Shown here: piece after piece, positions 10,201-16,251 of the stretch
Layout: each line of letters opens with the position of its first letter
Position numbering within the stretch: position 1 is the first letter of the stretch
Assembly: GCA_030605085.1 (NCBI GenBank)
Contig: JAUWBH010000102.1
Location: 1 to 21,254, forward strand
DNA from: Promethearchaeota archaeon
GTDB taxonomy: Archaea; Asgardarchaeota; Lokiarchaeia; Sigynarchaeales; SOKP01
Length of the DNA: 21,254 nt
Direction: 5' to 3'
Made by a program: the position numbers and the translations under genes
Notes under the pieces: generated by a model
Told to the model about the DNA's origin: nothing
Seen by the model: only the letters and a program-made list of their open reading frames with translations
The model's database searches: none

Positions 10201-10290
10201 GAATTACACGGCGGGAAGATATGGATTGAATCTGAAGGGAGAGATAAAGGTTCCACGCTTTATTTTTCCTTACCCATTATTACAGACTAA
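7264..10290 (+). CDS. Multi-PAS, GAF-like sensor histidine kinase
   Basis: A 1008-residue soluble kinase. Order: N-terminal PAS about 12-125, close to that of the preceding kinase; PAS 150-266; PAS 274-392; PAS 402-518; a GAF-like module about 531-645 beginning NELNCLYEISKLIEKEEISL, a form I recall from other PAS kinases; PAS 653-765; HisKA with His788 in RASHELKTP; HATPase with Asn906 in the N box, DNGIGF at 934-939 and GTGLGL at 967-972. All catalytic boxes are intact. TTG 7264 follows AGAGGATG (7251-7258) by 5 bases. The 183-base gap from the previous kinase is AT-rich and may hold its own promoter. Compared with its neighbours it has gained the GAF-like module, and its PAS order differs. 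The partner regulator is not in the window. Confidence 0.92.
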   Translation: MSDVEKLKKFDEDRFKALFKNIPIPTYAWQKVQRNLILIDYNLAAEEITKGQIKRFMGTKASELYMDNPEIIDDLNRCANERVNFSKEMEYNMISTGENKFLNVNYGFVPPNLVLVHTEDITERKLIEQKLKKYHIELEQKIEERTSELKESEEKYRNLVENISDAIIEVEVGEKFEYASPQIYDIFGYTQEEIIGMKSAKNIHPDDFEEFVKAFKKAIQSEEKRISTEYRTKHRDGHYITVSLRGRVYKEGEKFKLIGVLRDITEKKITAQKLKDSEEKYRTLVEKSLQGICILQNIKIVFANNALVEILGYSINELLSLSSEEVIDLIHPEDREIVLNRHKQRLEGKSVPPRYDFQIIRKDKKVRIVEMYATVIEYEGKTAVQEVFIDITERKKVEQKLKESEERYRLITENANDLIATLDDKFKFEYINENAYLNILGLSNKDLIGKLCLSFVHPDDLKHITKKLIKGFEVGRGEEELRFRNKAGEYIWVDVKGKTYLDKDGNKKAIVISRDITDRKNTQQRLKESEFNLRKRVNELNCLYEISKLIEKEEISLDKIIQKTLKLIPEAFQAPNLVCARIILDNKEYKTKIFIETEYKIATHIKVHEKLLDIEIYYLEDYQFLEEEIYLLYDIVIRLKNLLERKEAEKMVLDSEERLKKFMDSATEGFILFDPRLNVIETNQALSLMMNTSKKELVGKNILKFMPSVEKSGIYDKFLEVIKTDHPFVIDDITSHPVSGDIHFSLSAFKVGTGLGIIITDITKHKQVEKELKEINRLKTELLRRASHELKTPLVSIKGNADLMLNLHYDKMDSEIISFVEQIKEGCLRLEDLISDILESSKLESGQIRLKLGKEDLAFLINFCVNEVKGLADTRNQKISMEIHDKLITKFEKERIYEVIVNLLSNAIKYTPPEGIIKVKSEIKENFYVISIQDNGIGFTEAEKEQIFKQFGKIERYGQGWDLGIEGTGLGLYISKKIIELHGGKIWIESEGRDKGSTLYFSLPIITD

Positions 10291-10321
10291 ATTAGTAATT
10301 TTTCTTAAAAAACTAAAAAAT

Positions 10322-10342
10322 AGGAATTAAAATTCCTTTTTT
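10322..10342 (+). terminator. Terminator-like hairpin with T-run after the third kinase
   Basis: AGGAAT (10322-10327), loop TAAA, ATTCCT (10332-10337) followed by six T (10337-10342), and flanked upstream by an A-run that can pair with the T-run. A second short structure, AAAAAGG...CCTTTTTTT, lies at about 10353-10374. The two lie between converging genes and could end transcription from both sides. Confidence 0.55.
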
Positions 10343-10387
10343 AATAGGAATAAAAAGGTCGATATCCTTTTTTTACGATTTTATTAA

Positions 10388-11458
10388 TTATTTCAAAATA
10401 ACCATTTCATGAAGAGTAGTTCCTTGCTCTTGATACGATTTCCCCTCAAAAGATACGTTCAAATTAAAGTTAGAATTGAACCTAAAATAGCCGGGCTTAA
10501 GTCTCAAAATATATTTCACAATAAAACGGATAATAGAAGGTATTCCAAAGAGTTCTAGAATATTTCCAGAATCGATAATTTTTTGAACACTAAGCGTAGT
10601 CTCAAGTTGATTAGGAATTTTAAAGGTTAAAGATTTTGGATATTTATTTTCGGCTTTATTATCGTAAGCAAAATTTTCTTGTACAAGCTCGTATTCGCCA
10701 GTACTGAGAAGGATATCTTCATTTTTCGCAACCATAAGTACATTTATTGTGTGATTATCCATCTTTTTGTTGCACTTTATATAGGCATAGACCATTGTAA
10801 AATTCTCCGAGTATAAGCGTCCCCAATACCAATACTCTAAATACATGGGCATTTTAATATTACCCCAATTATGATCGTGATAACCAATTCCTTTTACAGG
10901 CATACGATTTTCATCAAACCAAATAGTTCCTTCTACTTCAGCTCTAGGAAAAGGTACATACCAAGCAAAATAACCTTTATTACCGAATTGTGTACTTCCA
11001 TTTCCAGGCATCCAACCGTGAACTTTAGCAGTGAATTTCAAATGAAATCCTAAGCCATCTTCATCTAAAAAAACCTCATAAATTGGCAGATCTACATTTG
11101 AATAATCAACCTTTAGATAATTATACCCGATCTGAACGTCCGCTTTCTCACGAGAAACACTCATATCTGATCGTTTATAATTGACAAATTTTTGCAATCT
11201 TTCTCCATTAGGTTTATAAATCACGATTTCCACAGCAGTTTTACCAGTTCGCTCGTGAGCTGCTCGAAAAAAACCAACTGCGGTATATCCTCCTTCGAGA
11301 CGAGCATCAAAATACCACCATTCAAAAAATCCTTTCTTTTTCAGGTCAATATGTAAAGCACCGTCTTTAGGTCTAAAATGTGTTATAACTGCGTCACGCC
11401 GACCCGGACCCGACCAGCCTTCTTTTATTTTAGGAGCCCCATTATTATTTTTTCCCAT
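10388..11458 (-). CDS. CrtC/AttH-like lipocalin-fold protein
   Basis: The 356-residue protein carries the marks of the carotenoid 1,2-hydratase (CrtC)/AttH lipocalin-like family: FFEWWYFDARL at 44-54, a GIGYHDHNWGN motif at 190-200 and YWYWGRLY at 209-216. The family folds into two lipocalin-like barrels; known members hydrate carotenoids or act in terpenoid metabolism, but most are uncharacterised, so the family name does not fix the substrate. No signal peptide or membrane helix is seen; the N terminus is polar. ATG 11458 has GGAGT (11466-11470) 7 bases upstream and a TATA-like TTTTTTTAAATATTA at 11482-11496, about 30 bases away. It is a single-gene unit converging on the third kinase. No carotenoid genes lie nearby, so a role in pigment synthesis is doubtful. 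Confidence 0.8.
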   Translation of the reverse strand: MGKNNNGAPKIKEGWSGPGRRDAVITHFRPKDGALHIDLKKKGFFEWWYFDARLEGGYTAVGFFRAAHERTGKTAVEIVIYKPNGERLQKFVNYKRSDMSVSREKADVQIGYNYLKVDYSNVDLPIYEVFLDEDGLGFHLKFTAKVHGWMPGNGSTQFGNKGYFAWYVPFPRAEVEGTIWFDENRMPVKGIGYHDHNWGNIKMPMYLEYWYWGRLYSENFTMVYAYIKCNKKMDNHTINVLMVAKNEDILLSTGEYELVQENFAYDNKAENKYPKSLTFKIPNQLETTLSVQKIIDSGNILELFGIPSIIRFIVKYILRLKPGYFRFNSNFNLNVSFEGKSYQEQGTTLHEMVILK

Positions 11459-11791
11459 CTTTTTAACTCCAATTAAATTCTAATATTTAAAAAAATTAAA
11501 GTTATCTTATTTATTTAAGCTAAAATCTCTTATTATAAATTAAATAGCGATAGATATGTGATTTAATAAGAAAAATATAATTTATCTAATAATGACTAAT
11601 TGACCTAGTGAAAAAACTCGAGCTGTTTTTTCAGAGAGAGATGTGTTTGTATTCGTTCGTGAAGGAATCAAGTGGTTGGTAATATGGCGGACAATTATTC
11701 CACTTTCCCCGAAAATATAAACAGAATATTATTTAAAAAATAATTAAATTAATATGTGTAATTAAATATGTAATTGTTGGTGAAAAATCTT
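11459..11791. other. Intergenic region with hairpin and a short open-frame remnant
   Basis: This 333-base stretch separates the divergent lipocalin-like gene and the broken RHH gene. It holds the lipocalin-gene promoter near 11482-11496; a hairpin AAAAAAC (11611-11617), loop TCGAGCT, GTTTTTT (11625-11631); and a 36-codon open stretch at 11610-11717 (stop TAA 11718-11720) that reads like protein (SERDVFVFVREGIKWLVIW) but is preceded in frame by TGA at 11601-11603. The open stretch is less AT-rich than its surroundings and may be a remnant of an older gene. No RNA gene is recognised. Confidence 0.35.
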
Positions 11792-12067
11792 ATGAAAACA
11801 TTACAAATTCGAATACCTGAAGATTTACTTAAAAAAGTTGATGATTTTATTGAAAAAGGGCTTTTTTGAAGTAGAAGTCACGTATTAAGGGAAGCATTAA
11901 CGAAATACATATCAGAATTTAATTATACAGGTTCAATTCCATTTATAGTTGGACCTTTTACTCCTTCTGAGCTTGAATTATTAAAAAAAAACCCTAAAAA
12001 ATCACTTGAAATTCGAAATTCTCAATTATTAGAAGTTCAAAAAGTGCTTAAAGAACTTAATAGGTAA
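11792..12067 (+). pseudogene. Ribbon-helix-helix (CopG-like) regulator with in-frame UGA
   Basis: A 91-codon frame from ATG 11792 to TAA 12065-12067, interrupted only by TGA at codon 26 (11867-11869). Residues 1-25 read MKTLQIRIPEDLLKKVDDFIEKGLF and the frame resumes as SRSHVLREALTKYI, together a classic ribbon-helix-helix DNA-binding domain: beta strand TLQIRIP, helix 1, the turn before SRS, helix 2. The C-terminal part (GSIPFIVGPFTPSELELLKK and on) resembles the effector or dimer tail of small archaeal RHH regulators. The UGA sits at the exposed residue just before SRS, a position normally held by a variable residue, so one substitution from a sense codon explains it. A GGTG (11779-11782) lies 9 bases before the ATG. 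No toxin or target operon is adjacent. It is either a fresh pseudogene, a sequencing error, or much less likely a recoded UGA. Confidence 0.75.
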
Positions 12068-12171
12068 AATTTTATGGATATTCTATGTGGATGACTCATT
12101 TTAAAATAAAAAACATGAATAATGAAAAAAAATTAAAAAAATTTTAATAAATCAATTAAAAATTAAGCTCC

Positions 12172-12990
12172 TTAATCTCTGAAACCGTAATAGATGCTAA
12201 CGAGTAGTAATAATGATTCTCGCAGTGAAATTTCATAGAATGGCAATGTCAACATAATATAATCCCACTCTATTGTAAAACATATTAATGAGGTAATTAC
12301 AGCAATTAAAATCGCCAACGATAGTAAATTTTTACCTTTTTGCTCCAACCAGGTAGGGGGCAATTCTAATAGATATTCAATAATTTCAGATACGGCAAGA
12401 GATGCATAATCCATTTTTAAAATTTCATTTTCAAACTTCTTTTTTTCTCTGGATTTGACAATATCTCTAAAAAAGGCACCAACGATAAATAGCCCAACTA
12501 TTAGTAAAAGATCGATCATTGTAGCAGTAGTAGCTTCAACATTAACATTTGGTCCTAAGGCATTTATAATAAATATTGTTGTTATTATTATAATCAATAA
12601 AAGCCTTACTGAATACTTTGGTATATAAAGAGGATATTTCTCCGTTTCTTTTTCTTCTTCAGCTATTTCAGGTTCTTTAATCTCCTTAACAATTCTCTTT
12701 AATTTTTCCAGGCGACCTTTTCTTGCCTGAAAATAAAAAGCTACCAAAACGAAAATGGCATCAATTAATAACCGAGGAACCGGTTCTCCTTTAATTAAAT
12801 AAGTAAAAGGAAACGACACAATTAGGAGAGTTATTAACGCTCTGACCGTTCCACGAGGCATTCCGAGTGGTTGTCCTTCAATTTTATTGTTCATAACAAA
12901 ACGTTTTATTATACACCAAACTATTAGAACTCCGCCTAAAATCCAAGTTATCATAATAATTTTATATTGATTTATTATATTTAAATTCAT
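12172..12990 (-). CDS. Seven-segment membrane protein with internal duplication, unknown function
   Basis: A 272-residue membrane protein with hydrophobic segments at about 11-30, 49-66, 74-88, 129-147, 158-176, 221-240 and 245-268, and a charged cytoplasmic-type linker at 89-118. Residues 41-93 (PLGMPRGTVRALITLLIV to QARKGR) and 120-181 (PLYIPKYSVRLLLIIIIT to IVKSR) line up as two copies of one unit: PL-x2-P-x3-VR, a helix, a loop, ID, a helix, then basic residues. The PRGTVRALI motif resembles a short motif I recall from other uncharacterised membrane proteins, but I can name no family. ATG 12990 has only a weak AGAAAG upstream; a TATA-rich palindrome lies at 13031-13048. The gene converges on the broken RHH gene. 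Confidence 0.7.
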   Translation of the reverse strand: MNLNIINQYKIIMITWILGGVLIVWCIIKRFVMNNKIEGQPLGMPRGTVRALITLLIVSFPFTYLIKGEPVPRLLIDAIFVLVAFYFQARKGRLEKLKRIVKEIKEPEIAEEEKETEKYPLYIPKYSVRLLLIIIITTIFIINALGPNVNVEATTATMIDLLLIVGLFIVGAFFRDIVKSREKKKFENEILKMDYASLAVSEIIEYLLELPPTWLEQKGKNLLSLAILIAVITSLICFTIEWDYIMLTLPFYEISLRESLLLLVSIYYGFRD

Positions 12991-13030
12991 ATAGTCTTTC
13001 TGACATATTATTTCAACTGTTCGTTAAAAA

Positions 13031-13048
13031 TTTATAAATATTTATAAA
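13031..13048 (-). promoter_or_regulatory. TATA-rich perfect palindrome upstream of the membrane-protein gene
   Basis: TTTATAAATATTTATAAA is an exact 18-base palindrome made of two overlapping TATA-like boxes, about 41-58 bases before the ATG at 12990. It would give a TATA box on either strand. Nothing else is clear between here and the next gene end at 13254, except a 7-bp hairpin at 13167-13187. Confidence 0.4.
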
Positions 13049-13166
13049 ATTCTATAAAAATCCAAAATTAATTATACTCTCTCGTTTTAAATCTTCATTT
13101 CCCTATGTAGATTTAAAATATATTGTGGTTAAATTAGCGTAAAAAAAGAGCTTTAGCTACACAAAA

Positions 13167-13187
13167 TTAAAAAGTCAGATTTTTTAA
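13167..13187 (-). terminator. Hairpin after the M23-like gene (weak)
   Basis: TTAAAAA (13167-13173) and TTTTTAA (13181-13187) can pair around a 7-base loop, 67 bases beyond the stop of the minus-strand gene ending at 13254. The stem is A/T only, so it is a weak candidate. Confidence 0.25.
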
Positions 13188-13253
13188 TTAAAAAGTTAAT
13201 AGATGCGACTAAATAACAGGTATAAAATGCGGTAAAGAATAAAATTAACACTT

Positions 13254-14204
13254 TTACTCTGTAATAATGCTTAAATATTGTGTAGATTTTAAGTTAAATG
13301 AAAATTCATCTTTTTTATATGGAATTATCTTTATTAATGGCAAAAAATTCGCTAAGTAGAGAGAAATCCCTCTTATTTCCTTTTTATTAAGGAAAAGTTT
13401 AACATAATCAAATTTAAAAAATCCAAATTGTCTATATATTTCGTGCAAAGTTCCAATCTGATGAGTTCTTAAATATACCGAATGAAAAATATTAGAATTG
13501 AATTTCTGTGGGAAAATGATGGTACCAATTTTATAATGAGGAATACCACCATCCAGTATACAATTTAAATGATTTACTCTTACCTTAACTCCGTAAATTG
13601 GAAAAATTTCATGGTAAAAATATTTTGGAAAACGAGCAAGAATAAACTCTGGAAAAATATTTTGGATTTCCACGGGAATTTGTTTTATCTGTACATTCTC
13701 GAAATTTTCTTTGATATTATTCTTATTTTCAATCGCAAGTGAAAAATGTTCTCCCCCTCTGGCGCGTATCGCATCTTTAAATGGTCTAATTTCTAAATGT
13801 AAGTGTGGACTCGACCAATAGGCAAAATATCCATTTCGAATCGTCTTTCCTATGGGGTCTCCTCTTTTAATCTGTTCCCCTACTTGAACACTTGGTTTGA
13901 CATGTAGAGTTTTATATAAAACTTCTGAATTATTAGGATTATTAATTAAAATAAGATAGTCCTTATCAACGCCATTTAAAAATTTTGGCTTCGGTGCCGA
14001 TAAAGTTTTTGTCTTTAATACCTTTCCTGAAACTGGACTAAGTACCTCGTAATTTTCTAATGAATGATTATAATATATGTCAATAGCAAGCCCATGCTGA
14101 TGAGCGTAATATGGTGAGGTTCCTATAGTGAAATGACTTGTTTGCGGAATTGATACTAACGCATCTTTCGTGTTCACGATATCGTAAAGATCTGATTTTG
14201 ACAT
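13254..14204 (-). CDS. Protein with M23-like (LytM) motifs, archaeal type
   Basis: A 316-residue protein whose first half looks like an M23/LytM barrel: HQHGLAIDIYY at 35-45, VLSPVSGKVLK at 54-64, a GD-x-IGK loop at 115-120 and SPHLHLEIRP at 132-141. The HxH pair (His134, His136) matches the M23 metal site; the first motif has His37 and Asp42 five residues apart, whereas the classical form is HxxxD, four apart, so activity is uncertain. The second half (about 160-316) is not recognised. There is no signal peptide, which argues against a wall hydrolase; archaea mostly lack the peptidoglycan that M23 enzymes cut. ATG 14204 has no clear Shine-Dalgarno site. The gene diverges from the split hydrolase gene across a 92-base region. 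Confidence 0.6.
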   Translation of the reverse strand: MSKSDLYDIVNTKDALVSIPQTSHFTIGTSPYYAHQHGLAIDIYYNHSLENYEVLSPVSGKVLKTKTLSAPKPKFLNGVDKDYLILINNPNNSEVLYKTLHVKPSVQVGEQIKRGDPIGKTIRNGYFAYWSSPHLHLEIRPFKDAIRARGGEHFSLAIENKNNIKENFENVQIKQIPVEIQNIFPEFILARFPKYFYHEIFPIYGVKVRVNHLNCILDGGIPHYKIGTIIFPQKFNSNIFHSVYLRTHQIGTLHEIYRQFGFFKFDYVKLFLNKKEIRGISLYLANFLPLIKIIPYKKDEFSFNLKSTQYLSIITE

Positions 14205-14257
14205 TAAACTCTAATTAAAGTCATTTATTAAGTATTAAAAGATAGATACTCCTAAAA

Positions 14258-14296
14258 ATAATAATAATAAAAATAATAATAATACTTCTTCTTCTT
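14258..14296 (+). repeat. Trinucleotide repeat tract forming the 5' leader of the split hydrolase gene
   Basis: ATA x4 (14258-14269), an AAA spacer, AAT x4 (14272-14283), one A, then CTT x4 (14285-14296), which ends directly at ATG 14297. The 12 bases before the start are therefore pure pyrimidine and offer no Shine-Dalgarno site. Such short tandem repeats are prone to length change, but no regulatory role is proven. Confidence 0.6.
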
Positions 14297-15136
14297 ATGA
14301 ATCCAGAAAAATGGTATGAAGTTGTTGAACATAAGGATTATTTAATTGTAATTCGTGAAAGGTTAAGCGATATTGACCCGCGTTATAACACAACTTATAT
14401 TAATTTATTTTTACTTATAGGATCACATTCTGCCTTATTGATTGATACGGGATGTGGATTATTTCCTCTTAAACCGATTGTTAAACAATTCATTAACGAA
14501 AAAAAGCTCTTTGTAATTAATACTCATTCACACTTCGATCACATTGGAGCGAATGGAGAATTTGATGAGGTGTTCATACACGAAAAAGAAAGTAAAGCTA
14601 TTAACATGCCTCTCAATCTCTCGTTTTTAAAAGATTTACCTAGTAAATATGTGAAGCTTTATGGAGATAGAAATTACATATTACCACCCGCTTCATAAGT
14701 AAGCATCTTAGAGGAAAATCAAGAATTTAATTTGGGAAATGTCATTATTAAATTCATTTACAGTCCAGGACATTCTCCAGGTTCTATTTCTCTTTATACT
14801 AACAAATCCGAGCTTTTTACGGGAGATTTAGCGCATTATGGTGCTATGTTTCTTCCTCCTAAAGATCAATGCTCCACGGTATTAGAAAGCATTTCAAAGT
14901 TAATCGATTTATGCGAAAAGAATAATATTCAGGAAATTTATCCTTCTCACGAGGAATTTCCAGCTGGTGAAGATCTTCTAATTGACCTCTATAACAGCAT
15001 TGAACATTTAGATGATTTTTGGAATGACCGAACTGCAGACGATTTTAACAAAGCCTGGGTTATTAACCAAGGGAAGTTCAAATTTCATATAAGAGTGAGT
15101 GAACACCTTACACCAAGACAAGTATATGGATTATAA
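14297..15136 (+). pseudogene. Metallo-beta-lactamase-fold hydrolase split by an in-frame UAA
   Basis: One 279-codon frame with a single TAA at codon 134 (14696-14698). Codons 1-133 give the N-terminal half of an MBL-fold hydrolase with THSHFDH (His77, His79, Asp81, His82). After the stop the same frame goes on without a shift and supplies PGHSPGS (His159), FTGDLAH (Asp177) and YPSHEE (His218), completing the two-metal site. The length and motif spacing are those of an intact family member, so TAA most likely replaced a sense codon such as GAA, CAA or AAA. The substrate cannot be told; the family includes lactonases, glyoxalase II and other thioester hydrolases. No Shine-Dalgarno site precedes ATG 14297; the leader is repeat DNA. 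The stop codon touches that of the converging nitroreductase-family gene. Confidence 0.82.
14732..15136 (+). CDS. C-terminal reading frame of the split MBL-fold hydrolase
   Basis: If the UAA at 14696 is real, this is the only open part of the second half. It could start at TTG 14732 (134 residues), but no Shine-Dalgarno site is visible, and a protein starting here would lack the HxHxDH metal motif and could not be an active hydrolase alone. Two chains could in principle assemble; simple loss of function is more likely. Confidence 0.5.
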   Translation: MGNVIIKFIYSPGHSPGSISLYTNKSELFTGDLAHYGAMFLPPKDQCSTVLESISKLIDLCEKNNIQEIYPSHEEFPAGEDLLIDLYNSIEHLDDFWNDRTADDFNKAWVINQGKFKFHIRVSEHLTPRQVYGL

Positions 15137-15682
15137 TTAAACTCTGTGAAGGCGTATAATTGAAATTAAGTTAATTAACATTGAAAGATCTGTTGTATCT
15201 GGATCATCCCTTTTTGGATGCCACCCAAACAACATTTTAGCTGCTTTTTTATAGTTTGCAGTGTAATATTTTAAGATACTATGCTTTTCTTCATAAGAAT
15301 CCACAAATTCTATGCGTGGTTTAAAACGATGAAATCCATATCGAATTTGTGCAGCATCTGGATTTGCTCGTAAGTTTTTCAACCAGACTGAGTTTTCACC
15401 TCTAGCAGAAAAAATCGTCATTACTCCATCAATTTTACGGTATTCTAACGGTGTTTTTCTTAATTTTCCAGTTTTTCTTCCCTTCGTTGTTATAATCAAG
15501 ATTATTCTTCCAAATCCTAAAAGGGGGAGTATTCCTAATTTATAGAAAGGAAGGGTAAAGTATTTGTTCATTTTTTTCCATCGTTTTAGTGTTTTTTCCC
15601 TTTTGCCCTCATCTGCTTGAATGAGATTATACAGAATTGATCCGGAACGAGGAAGAACTTCCTTCTCGTATGATTTTTTCAT
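15137..15682 (-). CDS. Deazaflavin (F420)-dependent nitroreductase family protein
   Basis: A 181-residue protein of the split-barrel deazaflavin-dependent nitroreductase (Ddn) family. Visible motifs: ILIITTKGRKTGKLRKTPLE at 61-80 and SVWLKNLRANPDA at 98-110, both typical of the F420-binding core. Members bind F420 (some FAD, haem or other tetrapyrrole/flavin ligands) and reduce quinones or unsaturated substrates; the substrate here is unknown. F420 use fits an archaeon. The N-terminal 50 residues are basic with a short hydrophobic stretch at about 43-65, which may touch the membrane. A TATA box, TTTATAAA at 15707-15714, lies about 28 bases before the ATG at 15682 with no Shine-Dalgarno site, so the mRNA is probably leaderless. 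Its TAA abuts the stop of the converging hydrolase gene with no spacer. Confidence 0.85.
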   Translation of the reverse strand: MKKSYEKEVLPRSGSILYNLIQADEGKREKTLKRWKKMNKYFTLPFYKLGILPLLGFGRIILIITTKGRKTGKLRKTPLEYRKIDGVMTIFSARGENSVWLKNLRANPDAAQIRYGFHRFKPRIEFVDSYEEKHSILKYYTANYKKAAKMLFGWHPKRDDPDTTDLSMLINLISIIRLHRV

Positions 15683-15706
15683 TTTTTCAAATTTCTACTT
15701 ACAACT

Positions 15707-15714
15707 TTTATAAA
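15707..15714 (-). promoter_or_regulatory. TATA box for a leaderless transcript
   Basis: TTTATAAA on the minus strand, centred about 28 bases before the ATG at 15682, the distance at which archaeal transcription would begin at the start codon itself. Confidence 0.5.
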
Positions 15715-15789
15715 TACAAACCAATTAAGATATTATTACAATGAATTATCTAAAGATAAATTTTTTTAAAATAAGACTTGAGTGAAAGG

Positions 15790-16137
15790 TTAGCATTCAC
15801 TGCTCTTTTTAAAAGCACGACTGATAGCTTCCATGCGAGATTCATCTCTAAAAGATTCTAATGTGCTAATAAATATCGCTTTTGTTAGACATGCATCAAT
15901 GCATTGAGGTTTCATACCATTTTCGGCATCTATAAGCTCCTCCTTCATTCCCATACATAGATCGCAAGATATCGCCCATTCCTCTTCAATCCTTACACGT
16001 TTTCCAATGATTCTTTTGATTAAGGGAATATATTCAGTCTCATGGATGAACGAACAGATTGACATACAAGCTTCGCAACTCACGCACCTTTCAGGATTCA
16101 CTACGATGAGATGATATTCTTTTTGCTTGTTTTTCAT
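15790..16137 (-). CDS. Two-cluster 4Fe-4S ferredoxin-type protein
   Basis: A 115-residue electron carrier with eight cysteines in the pattern of two [4Fe-4S] clusters: Cys18, 21, 24, 28 (RCVSCEACMSIC) and Cys58, 61, 79, 83 (CDLC and then QCIDACLTKAI). The long spacer between the motifs and the CxxC-x17-CxxxC form are those of HycB/CooF-like iron-sulfur subunits that serve a larger oxidoreductase, not of a simple ferredoxin; compared with the four-cluster members this one is short. Asymmetry in the last cluster motif is normal in the family. No catalytic oxidoreductase subunit lies beside it, unless it serves the nitroreductase-family protein downstream, which is speculation. ATG 16137; TATA-like TTAATATATA lies about 45 bases upstream. 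The nitroreductase-family gene follows 107 bases downstream on the same strand with its own promoter. Confidence 0.85.
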   Translation of the reverse strand: MKNKQKEYHLIVVNPERCVSCEACMSICSFIHETEYIPLIKRIIGKRVRIEEEWAISCDLCMGMKEELIDAENGMKPQCIDACLTKAIFISTLESFRDESRMEAISRAFKKSSEC

Positions 16138-16251
16138 GATTACATGCTTTTTTTAGAAATAAAATTTTTTTCTATATATTAAGAATTGAAAAAACAGGCT
16201 TTAATTAATTTTATTAAAATTTATTACGGAGATCCTTTTCATATTAAATAA

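Noticed and set aside
11867..11869. Selenocysteine at the UGA of the RHH gene
   Set aside because: The residue is a variable surface turn with no redox role and no SECIS-like structure was evident by eye; mutation or error is simpler.
14258..14296. CRISPR-like or phage attachment repeat
   Set aside because: The repeats are 3-base units without spacers, so this is a simple microsatellite.
16138..16251. RNA gene between the ferredoxin and the PanE-family gene
   Set aside because: The region is AT-rich with no stable stem or tRNA-like features; it reads as two divergent promoters.
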